From an uncultured Clostridia bacterium (GTDB taxonomy: Bacteria; Bacillota; Clostridia; RUG12999): DNA of 64,000 nt. Positions 57,084 to 64,000 of this stretch are shown piece after piece. A program made the translations under genes and the position numbers. A model generated the notes under the pieces. That model worked only from the letters and a program-made list of their open reading frames with translations. It had not been told where the DNA came from and ran no database searches. Each line of letters starts with the position of its first letter. Positions within the stretch are counted from its first letter, which is position 1. The stretch lies in NCBI GenBank assembly GCA_934792465.1, contig CAKVOK010000015.1:4043-68042 (forward strand). Direction: 5' to 3'.

Positions 57084-57114
57084 TAAGAAAATCGGGGTAC
57101 GGTAATTGATTACT
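57084..57114 (+). terminator. Possible terminator hairpin
   Basis: GGGGTACGGTAA and TTACTGTACCCC form a 12-bp stem with one G-T pair and a TTGA loop, 15-20 bases past the SGNH gene. The tail (AATTTGC) is only weakly T-rich. Confidence 0.5.
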
Positions 57115-57163
57115 GTACCCCAATTTGCAGGAATGGTAAATAACTGTGCAACTCTGCAACATG

Positions 57164-57264
57164 ACAACCCCCTATCGAAGTCAGTGCAAACCTTATTCAG
57201 CGGCACAGGCTAACGCCTCCCCTGTGTAAGGGGAGGGGGACCACGTTAGTGGTGGAAGGGTTGT
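57164..57264. repeat. Second short palindromic repeat element
   Basis: ACAACCC (57164-57170) and GGGTTGT (57258-57264) flank a 101-bp segment with CCTCCCCT-GTGTA-AGGGGAGG (57216-57236) and CCAC-GTTA-GTGG (57241-57252) hairpins. The CTCCCCT/AGGGGAG core with an AACCC border resembles short dispersed palindromes I recall from Clostridia genomes. It has no coding content. Confidence 0.6.
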
Positions 57265-57324
57265 AATTGTTAAAAAAATCTATGGCACAGAAGTTAAAAT
57301 AAACACCGAAAGGAGTATCGGTAT

Positions 57325-60300
57325 ATGAGAAAAAATACATTCGTTCTTATTCTAAGCTTAATAATCATGATTGTACCGCAAATTAATGCGAGTGCGGACA
57401 GGGAAACGCAGCAGGTCAAAATGCTGTTCGACCATAGCTTCAGTATGTGCCGCGAGCGGGCGGACGGCTACGGCGGCAGAATGTCCGCATGGGATATAAA
57501 CGACGCAGGAGGAAGAATACTGAATGCCGGATATATGCAGATGATAGATACAAGCGATATATTTCCCGTGGAAGCGACACGGCATTTTGAAGAAATCTCC
57601 GCAGGGACGGCAACGCTTGAATTTTCGTTCACGGTCAGCGATTCCATGGAAAACGGAGGTTTTGAACTGCGCAGCGGTGACGAAAGCATACTTTCGCTTA
57701 TCATGCACAAAGGCGCACTTGCCGCAAACGGAAAGGTTATTGATTACATAACACCGAACAAGTGGCAGTACGTAAGAATAGAAACGGATTTTTCGAATAC
57801 TTCGGCAATAATATATATTAACGGTTCAAAAAAAGCCGATATTGCAGTGCACGGCACAAGTGCCGATAATTTCTATATAACGAGCGGAGATGCCGCAATG
57901 GGCAATATGTCAACATCATATGCGAGAATGTACACGGGATATAACGTATACGAAAATTTTGACAACGGCGGTTTTGTTCCGAAAGATTGGAAAGTCCTCA
58001 AAGATAAAAAAGAAGTGTCGGGAAGCTTCAAAAACACATTGAACAGTGCAAACTGTGTTTTTCAGCTGCAAAAGGATTTTGATAAGCTGAATACTCCGAC
58101 CGTTATGAAATTTGACGCTATACAGCCGCAAAGCCGAAATTTCTATTTCAGAGTATACGACGGAACGACGGTTGCGTTCATGCTGACGGCAGACGGAGAA
58201 AATTTTTATTATAAATCGGGAAAAACAACTGTGCCCGTATACAGCGGATACAAAGAAAATATGTGGTACAGCTTCAGAATTATTTTGTATCCGGATACAA
58301 AAACAGCCGATATTTATATAAACGGCAGAATAGCGAAATCCGGTGCGGAATTTTACAAAAATACCGCAAGCGGATTTGATAAGCTTGATTTTTATCTTGA
58401 TAAAAATGCGGACGCACCGAATGTTACGATAGACAATGTTCGTGTATATCCTTACGAAACGTTTTCGGATTACGTGCCCGAACCGAACAAGGTTGTTTCG
58501 AATAAGTATTCGGTCGGTATGCAGTTTTGCCCTCTTTGGACGGAGGGCGAGAACTTCGGCTACGATTGGCTCAGGGATTCGACGGTGAGAGAATCCGTAC
58601 TCGGATTTTATGATGAAAACAGCCCGGAAACTATGGACTGGGCGATAAAATATATGGTTGAGCATGGCGTGGATTTTCAGTGGCATTGTATATATATGCA
58701 CGGCAAAAATAATGAACCGTTCGAGCCGTCGAGAGGTTCTCCGCTGCTGCATGAAGCATATTTCAAGGCAAAATATGCCGATATGATGGATTTTGCGATT
58801 TTGTGGGAAAATGAGGTCAGCGGCGGCTGGTCGGAAGATACGGCGGAAAACCGTGAGAATTTTCTGAAATATATGATCCCGTTTTGGATTGAATATTATT
58901 TTAAAAATCCGTCATACAAGATGATAGACGGCAGACCCATGGTCGGAATATACCACCTTACGGCACTGCGAAAAACATTCGGTTCTGCTGCGGAAATCTC
59001 CGATATGTTTTCAAAAATGGGGGATTTGTGCGAAGCAGAGGGTTTGGGCAGACCGTATCTCGTATTAAATACATATCTTGTGGATTTTGCGGAATCCGCA
59101 TACAATGCGTATAAACAATACGGATTTGAAGCCTCATACGCATACAATATGGGTTCAAACAATGCGAAAAAGCAGCTTGCATATCATAAAAAAGGCGCAG
59201 CTGCGGCGAACAACGTATCTGATTACAGATATATACCGACCGTTTCGCAGGGATTTGATTCGCTCCTTGCAAACGGCACGGTGGGTTATAAAATGACCGC
59301 AGAAGAATTTGACGGTTATCTTGCGCATATCAACAGCGATATTATGCCGGGTATTAAAGCCGATACATCGGGGAAAAAGCTGATAATGGCGGCAACCTGG
59401 AACGAATATTCCGAGGGTCATTATTTCATGCCGACCAATACGGGCGGATTTGGTTATCTTGATTCTTTCAGAAAAAATCTTTGCGGAAATGAAAAGCTGC
59501 TTGATGTTGACTGCACCGAAAGTCTGCAATTCGCCGGCTGGAATATATGGAACGGCGGAAACGCTTCGTACAGCTCGGCGGAAAAAGCCAATCTGACAAA
59601 CAGTTCATGGTCGGCGCTGACTACCGTCATACCGAATTACGGCGAAGCGGACAAGGTGCGTATAACGCTGAAAAAAGAAAACGGCGCAGGCGGACTTGCG
59701 GATTTTGCAATAACACGCCTTGCGTGCAAGCAATGCAGCAATATAGCAGATGAGGGCAACACGTATTACAGACAAAAAATACAGGTAAATGCAGGTGACG
59801 GATACACTGTTGCGGAAATTCCGATTACGCATACAGAGGGTGAAGAAAACGAAGCCCGTATATGGGTGGAAGCAGGAAACTATATTAAGCGTGTGGAGGT
59901 TTTGCCGAAAGGCTGGGGCGAAGAACACACCGACATAATACCGACAGCGAACCAAAAGGACAGATTCAACAATCTTTATCCTTCCGACAGGACGACTCCG
60001 GTAATAGAGAAGAATATTTCGGAGCAAATTCCCGAAAATGCTTCCGTAAAGTATTCATGGACGTTTGAACACAACACGGCAGGCTGGGAAGCTGTGTCAG
60101 GCTGCACGGTCGGCACTGAAAACGGCAGACTTCGTGTTGTGCCGTCGGAGAATACGGCAGTATTTATGTGTGACGGGATAGGGAAGGACATATCGGATGT
60201 TTCGTATGTCAGGATTAAGTTTGCGGACAGTGTTTCGTTTGATGAAATAATGCTCGAATACACTACGAATTTTAATCAAAGCTTTAGCGGAAAACAAAGA

Positions 60301-62166
60301 CTGCGCCGTATGGCGGACGGTACAAGCGAGGCTGTATTCCCTGTAGGAATGTATCCTATGTATTGGCAGGGTATTCTCGGTGCGCTGAAAATAACGGCAA
60401 ACGGAGCTTCTTCGGCATTTGATATTACGGCTGCGGAGCTGTTGACCGTGCCGTGCAGCGACAGCATATTGAAAATAAACGGTATGCAGATTAACATGAA
60501 CGATGATTTTTCGGGTGATATGATACCGCTCCGCAGAATCGCATATTACAGCGGCAGCCGTATATATGCGGCAAACGGCGAAATTACCGCAATGCGAAAA
60601 AACGGCGATGTGATAAAGCTTACTCCGGACGGATATTCGGTAAACGGCGCGGAGTTCGAAAAGACCGGAAGCTTTGCGGTTCAAAACGGAGAAGCTTATG
60701 CCGATACGGAAGCGGCGTCCGTTCTTCTCGGCTGCAATGTATCGAAAGACGGCAATGTCGTTACGGTATCGGAAAATCAAAATGCACGCATTGTATACGG
60801 AGTGGATTTTGCCGAAAACAAGGGATATTTTACAAGTATTTGCAATATAAGAAGTGCAGAACTCAAAGACGGTGCATACGAATTAAGCTATGCGGCAGGC
60901 GACCCGTTTATAAGTACGGACAATCTCCGAAATGAAAACATCAAGTGCGGTGATATAGGAAAAATATCAATCGGAATGGAAAGCGATGCGGATTTCGGCG
61001 GTCAGCTGTTTTATGTCAGTGATGCAAACGGAAATTACAACGAAACAATGTCTGTACGATTCGGAGTATCGAGCGGTATGCATGAATACGAGATTATGCC
61101 TGCCGGTACGGGTATGGACGGTATTCTCAAAGGCTTGCGGCTCGATTTGGGCGACAAGATTGAAAACACCGTCAGAATCAAGTATATAAAAATATACACA
61201 AAACAGCAGCTGCGGACGTATATAGACAATACTTCGCCGGCAAACGGCAACAAAAATATTTCAGCAAATACCGAAAGCGTAACGGCGGCATTTTTGCAAA
61301 ATCCGCAGAGCATAGGCAAGGCGGAAATAAGCGGCGGTGCCGAAATTACGAATATATCAATTGACGGCACAAAAGCCGTAATTGGCTTGAACGGACTCGA
61401 ACCCGGCAGAAAATACAGAATACATCTGAATAATATCAATATGGGAGATTTCACAGCGGAGGAATATTTTGATTTTACGACGAAAATAAGTCCGAACGAA
61501 GTTTATGCAATGGAATTTGACGAAACGTATAACGGAGCATTTTTCAGCTGGGGCGGCGGATATGATTCGATTGAAACGACCGGCAGCTGCTGGAACATAT
61601 TAAGCGGCGGAGAAAACCCGTATCTGATTTTAAATTCGGTTTCGATACCGGCGGACAAAGTGAAATACATTAATGTAAAAGTAAAGAGCAACAAGGCAAT
61701 AAAAGGCAAAATTTATTTCACAACGGATTCAAATTCCGGATATTCGGAGTCGAAAGCATTTACGTATGATATTCCGGCCGGTGATTTCAGCGTTATAAAG
61801 ATTCCCGTTGATGGCAATGCGCTTTGGAACGGCACAGTGACCGGTATTCGCAAGGATTTCATAACATCGGGCGAAAGCGCAGTCATTTCTCTTGATTATA
61901 TCAGAATGACAAGCGATGATTTTTCGGGCGGAAACTGGATACTCGGAAATACGCATGAAGAAAACGGTGTGTATTATATTGACGCACTGTACAACAACAG
62001 TGATATAAAAAGAACCGTTTCCGCTATCACTGCGGATTATGCGGACGGCAAGCTTATTGACGCACAATGCAAAACAATTGAGATTGCTCCTCATTCTTCG
62101 GAAACCGTTGCTGTGAAAAAAAGCGAACGTGTATTCATATGGGACGGATATTCACCGATAAATTAA
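57325..62166 (+). CDS. Large secreted GH99-like protein, paralogue of the 46796 protein
   Basis: 1613 residues. Signal peptide (1-24), two jelly-roll modules (about 30-205, 210-390), a GH99-like domain (395-730) with QFCPLWTEG, FWIEYYFKNP and TWNEYSEGHYFMPT, then an extra module of about 150 residues (about 730-880). Next come a sandwich module (900-1040), a CuAO_N-like domain (1045-1155), two more W-x-G sandwich modules (1155-1295, 1390-1530) with an Ig-like domain between them, and a cap domain ending VFIWDG. The extra module lies between the GH99-like domain and the PTANQKDRFNNLYP link that is contiguous in the paralogue. It matches the second module of the 54756 protein. Confidence 0.82.
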   Translation: MRKNTFVLILSLIIMIVPQINASADRETQQVKMLFDHSFSMCRERADGYGGRMSAWDINDAGGRILNAGYMQMIDTSDIFPVEATRHFEEISAGTATLEFSFTVSDSMENGGFELRSGDESILSLIMHKGALAANGKVIDYITPNKWQYVRIETDFSNTSAIIYINGSKKADIAVHGTSADNFYITSGDAAMGNMSTSYARMYTGYNVYENFDNGGFVPKDWKVLKDKKEVSGSFKNTLNSANCVFQLQKDFDKLNTPTVMKFDAIQPQSRNFYFRVYDGTTVAFMLTADGENFYYKSGKTTVPVYSGYKENMWYSFRIILYPDTKTADIYINGRIAKSGAEFYKNTASGFDKLDFYLDKNADAPNVTIDNVRVYPYETFSDYVPEPNKVVSNKYSVGMQFCPLWTEGENFGYDWLRDSTVRESVLGFYDENSPETMDWAIKYMVEHGVDFQWHCIYMHGKNNEPFEPSRGSPLLHEAYFKAKYADMMDFAILWENEVSGGWSEDTAENRENFLKYMIPFWIEYYFKNPSYKMIDGRPMVGIYHLTALRKTFGSAAEISDMFSKMGDLCEAEGLGRPYLVLNTYLVDFAESAYNAYKQYGFEASYAYNMGSNNAKKQLAYHKKGAAAANNVSDYRYIPTVSQGFDSLLANGTVGYKMTAEEFDGYLAHINSDIMPGIKADTSGKKLIMAATWNEYSEGHYFMPTNTGGFGYLDSFRKNLCGNEKLLDVDCTESLQFAGWNIWNGGNASYSSAEKANLTNSSWSALTTVIPNYGEADKVRITLKKENGAGGLADFAITRLACKQCSNIADEGNTYYRQKIQVNAGDGYTVAEIPITHTEGEENEARIWVEAGNYIKRVEVLPKGWGEEHTDIIPTANQKDRFNNLYPSDRTTPVIEKNISEQIPENASVKYSWTFEHNTAGWEAVSGCTVGTENGRLRVVPSENTAVFMCDGIGKDISDVSYVRIKFADSVSFDEIMLEYTTNFNQSFSGKQRLRRMADGTSEAVFPVGMYPMYWQGILGALKITANGASSAFDITAAELLTVPCSDSILKINGMQINMNDDFSGDMIPLRRIAYYSGSRIYAANGEITAMRKNGDVIKLTPDGYSVNGAEFEKTGSFAVQNGEAYADTEAASVLLGCNVSKDGNVVTVSENQNARIVYGVDFAENKGYFTSICNIRSAELKDGAYELSYAAGDPFISTDNLRNENIKCGDIGKISIGMESDADFGGQLFYVSDANGNYNETMSVRFGVSSGMHEYEIMPAGTGMDGILKGLRLDLGDKIENTVRIKYIKIYTKQQLRTYIDNTSPANGNKNISANTESVTAAFLQNPQSIGKAEISGGAEITNISIDGTKAVIGLNGLEPGRKYRIHLNNINMGDFTAEEYFDFTTKISPNEVYAMEFDETYNGAFFSWGGGYDSIETTGSCWNILSGGENPYLILNSVSIPADKVKYINVKVKSNKAIKGKIYFTTDSNSGYSESKAFTYDIPAGDFSVIKIPVDGNALWNGTVTGIRKDFITSGESAVISLDYIRMTSDDFSGGNWILGNTHEENGVYYIDALYNNSDIKRTVSAITADYADGKLIDAQCKTIEIAPHSSETVAVKKSERVFIWDGYSPIN

Positions 62167-62182
62167 TACTTACCGAACAAAT

Positions 62183-62222
62183 GAAAAGGGATACGGCACA
62201 TTTTTCCGTATCCCTTTTCGTT
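62183..62222. terminator. Bidirectional terminator
   Basis: GAAAAGGGATACGG (62183-62196) and CCGTATCCCTTTTC (62206-62219) are a perfect 14-bp stem between the convergent 57325 and amidohydrolase genes. T-rich tails exist for both directions. Confidence 0.8.
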
Positions 62223-62227
62223 GTGGT

Positions 62228-63004
62228 TTATTTTAAATTAAGGAGCTTCTTGGCATTAAGCGAAAGTATTTTTTCACGTTCCGTATCGGAAATAAGCGGT
62301 TCGAGAGTTACCGCACCGAGGTACATAGCCGGATTGCAGGTCGGGAAATCCGAACCGAAAAGTATTCTGTCAATGCCTATGCAGTCTATGGCACGGCGCA
62401 GCATACCGTATCTGAATACTCCGTAGCCGGACAGGTCTATATAATAATTTTCACTTAGCTTTGCACGCTCAATATGGCGCATAAATTCCGTATATTCGCC
62501 CGGATGAGCCGCCACAAAAACGATTCCTGGGTGCTCTTTAACCATTTTATCCATTTCGTCTTCGCCCATGGAATGTATGCTTACAACCATGTTGTATTTT
62601 TCAATTTCGTCCAAAATTTCCGAAAAACCTTTGCATGAATAGTCTTTCCAACCGTCATAATAAGGAACTATTTCTCCGACGAGATTTATGCCTTTTTCAT
62701 GCATGCGTTTTACTTCATTTATAGATTCTTCAACATAATCCGGATGAACATGAAATCCGGGTATGTAAAAATCGCCGTATATCTCTTTAAGCTTCAGAGC
62801 CATATTGTTGTTTTCGAGAACCTTCTGCCAAATATCTTCGCCTTTTTGCGTTCCCCGTATAACGGAACCGCATATTCTCGAAATGCCGAGTGTTTTAAAA
62901 ATTTCCCGTGTGTTTTCTACGCTCATTCCACAGTATTCTTTATGATTACATATGTTATGCCCGGCATCGTAAAACGGGTGTGTGTGAAAGTCAATAATTT
63001 CCAT
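62228..63004 (-). CDS. Amidohydrolase-family metal-dependent hydrolase (amidohydrolase_2 type)
   Basis: 258 residues, cytoplasmic. DFHTHPF (residues 5-11) supplies metal-binding His residues, GFHVHPD and HSMGED/AAHPGEY are later His sites, and FGSDFPT (about 219-225) gives the catalytic Asp. This fits the amidohydrolase_2 family (TIM barrel), whose members hydrolyse or decarboxylate ring compounds or lactones. The substrate is unknown. It is transcribed alone from a perfect promoter. The ATG at 63004 is preceded by GGAGG. Confidence 0.85.
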   Translation of the reverse strand: MEIIDFHTHPFYDAGHNICNHKEYCGMSVENTREIFKTLGISRICGSVIRGTQKGEDIWQKVLENNNMALKLKEIYGDFYIPGFHVHPDYVEESINEVKRMHEKGINLVGEIVPYYDGWKDYSCKGFSEILDEIEKYNMVVSIHSMGEDEMDKMVKEHPGIVFVAAHPGEYTEFMRHIERAKLSENYYIDLSGYGVFRYGMLRRAIDCIGIDRILFGSDFPTCNPAMYLGAVTLEPLISDTEREKILSLNAKKLLNLK

Positions 63005-63037
63005 GGTAAAAACCTCCGTAATGTTTAATATATCATA

Positions 63038-63066
63038 ATTATACGTCCGCTGTATTTTAATGTCAA
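63038..63066 (-). promoter_or_regulatory. Promoter of the amidohydrolase gene
   Basis: TTGACA (63061-63066) and TATAAT (63038-63043) on the minus strand, 17-base spacer, a perfect consensus. Confidence 0.85.
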
Positions 63067-63128
63067 TAGTAAATTCACTCTTTTTTCATAAATATATAAA
63101 TCTATGACAATAATATAAAATATGCACA

Positions 63129-63156
63129 TTGAAATATATTCAAATTAATATATAAT
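63129..63156 (+). promoter_or_regulatory. Promoter of the GH27 gene
   Basis: TTGAAA (63129-63134), 16 bases, TATAAT (63151-63156). It is divergent from the amidohydrolase promoter. Confidence 0.65.
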
Positions 63157-63196
63157 AATATTATCAAAAAAATTTTAACAGAATAGGAGAAAATAC

Positions 63197-64000
63197 ATGA
63201 AAATTGCAAAAGCAATGCCTTATGAGGGCATTCCGAAAATCAATTCCGCTTCGGTGTTCGGAGCGTCAACCGGAAAAGAATTTATGTACAGAATTCCCGT
63301 TACGGGCAAAAGACCGATAGACATTGAAGCAATCGGCTTAAAAGACGGAATGAAAATCAAAGACGGCATAATAAGCGGGAAAATCGACGAGGACTGCGAG
63401 TTTGACATTGAAATCAGTGCGAAAAACGAACTCGGAGAAGCGAGAAAATCGGTAAAATTCAAAATACATTACGATAATCCGCTGCTCACTCCGCTCATGG
63501 GATTTACAAGCTGGAACGCATTCGGCGAAAAGGTGACGCAGGAGCTTATGGAAAACACAGCGGAAACAATGTGTGAAAGCGGACTTGCCGATTACGGATA
63601 TTGCTATGTCAATCTGGATTCCGGCTGGCAGGAGGATTACGGCGGCAAATATAATGCCGTAATGCCGAACGGTAAATTCCCCGATATGAAAAAAATGTGT
63701 GAAAATATTCATTCGCTCGGTCTTAAATGCGGTATATATTCAACACCGATGCTCTATGCATGGGGAAGTATATATGCGGAAAAAACGTTTTCCGGCTGCA
63801 CAAAAGGCGAACCGAATATACTTTATACAAATGCGAATAACGGTATAGGAACAATACGGCTTGAAGAAAACAATGCGAAGCAGTGGGACGAATGGGGATT
63901 CGACTATTTAAAATACGACTGGGACCCGACAGACCCCACAAATGCCGATTACATGAAACAGGCACTCATGAAGCTGAAACGTGAATTTGCTTTCTGCGTT
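63197..64000 (+). CDS. GH27 alpha-galactosidase-like enzyme, partial (5' part)
   Basis: 268 codons are visible; the gene continues past the window. An amino-terminal beta domain (1-95, Ig-like) precedes the GH27 barrel: PLMGFTSWNAF (99-109), YVNLDSGW (137-144), FPDMKKM, LGLKCGIYS and the nucleophile in LKYDWDP (D241). There is no signal peptide, so it should be cytoplasmic. GH27 enzymes release alpha-galactose or N-acetylgalactosamine. The Ig-like front domain is unusual for GH27 but known in putative Firmicutes members. ATG 63197 has AGGAG eight bases upstream. Confidence 0.9.
   Translation, partial: MKIAKAMPYEGIPKINSASVFGASTGKEFMYRIPVTGKRPIDIEAIGLKDGMKIKDGIISGKIDEDCEFDIEISAKNELGEARKSVKFKIHYDNPLLTPLMGFTSWNAFGEKVTQELMENTAETMCESGLADYGYCYVNLDSGWQEDYGGKYNAVMPNGKFPDMKKMCENIHSLGLKCGIYSTPMLYAWGSIYAEKTFSGCTKGEPNILYTNANNGIGTIRLEENNAKQWDEWGFDYLKYDWDPTDPTNADYMKQALMKLKREFAFCV

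Noticed and set aside
57084..57114. Firm terminator after the SGNH gene
   Set aside because: The stem is good but the tail is poor in T; kept only as a low-confidence feature.
12644..62166. Cellulosome-type cohesin or dockerin proteins
   Set aside because: No paired calcium-binding dockerin repeats or cohesin patterns were seen at the protein ends; the repeated tail domains are SLH or cap domains.

Overview
The window looks like a chromosomal segment of an anaerobic, Gram-positive gut-type Clostridia bacterium. Evidence: a T-box-controlled threonyl-tRNA synthetase, strong AGGAGG ribosome sites, near-consensus sigma-A promoters, CUT1/LplBC-type ABC sugar importers without their own ATPase, YesMN-type regulators, and many secreted proteins with S-layer homology (SLH) domains. 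The style (SLH proteins, glycan-active enzymes, few sugar-specific transporters) recalls pectin specialists such as Monoglobus, but no marker here fixes a genus. No rRNA, tRNA or CRISPR array was seen.

Layout. 1-4241 (minus): an AT-rich accessory operon, abiEi antitoxin - abiEii toxin - NurA-like nuclease - HerA-like ATPase (cut by the window edge), driven by one consensus promoter bracketed by a perfect 11-bp inverted repeat. 4242-6616: spacer with terminators, then thrS with its T-box leader. 6617-12510: a divergent AraC regulator and a five-gene cytoplasmic sugar operon (small protein, ROK kinase, GmhA-like SIS isomerase, short transaldolase, GH38 alpha-mannosidase). 12544-36707: a secreted BNR-propeller protein, a membrane-bound AraC regulator, an importer (binding lipoprotein plus two permeases), a pair of SLH proteins, three large surface beta-sandwich/BNR proteins and a GH36-like alpha-galactosidase. 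36721-40213: an acyltransferase-like gene and a convergent YesMN two-component system. 40266-54531: a second secreted set (an Ig-like protein, a second SLH pair, a 1350-residue GH99-like protein) followed by a second importer, interrupted by a 263-bp hairpin-array element. 54571-62166: an SGNH-hydrolase protein and a 1613-residue GH99-like paralogue. 62183-64000: an amidohydrolase (minus) and the start of a GH27 alpha-galactosidase.

How it works together (inference). Large modular secreted proteins and the SLH proteins would form a wall-attached glycan-handling apparatus. None of the secreted enzymes has its own LPXTG or dockerin, and the SLH proteins occur as two duplicated pairs. Oligosaccharides would enter through the two CUT1 importers, powered by an ATPase encoded elsewhere, and be trimmed inside by GH38, GH36 and GH27 enzymes. 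The GH38 operon has the right set of enzymes to carry a manno-configured heptose or hexose to the pentose-phosphate pool. The abiE-NurA-HerA operon is unrelated to this and is most likely an anti-phage module.
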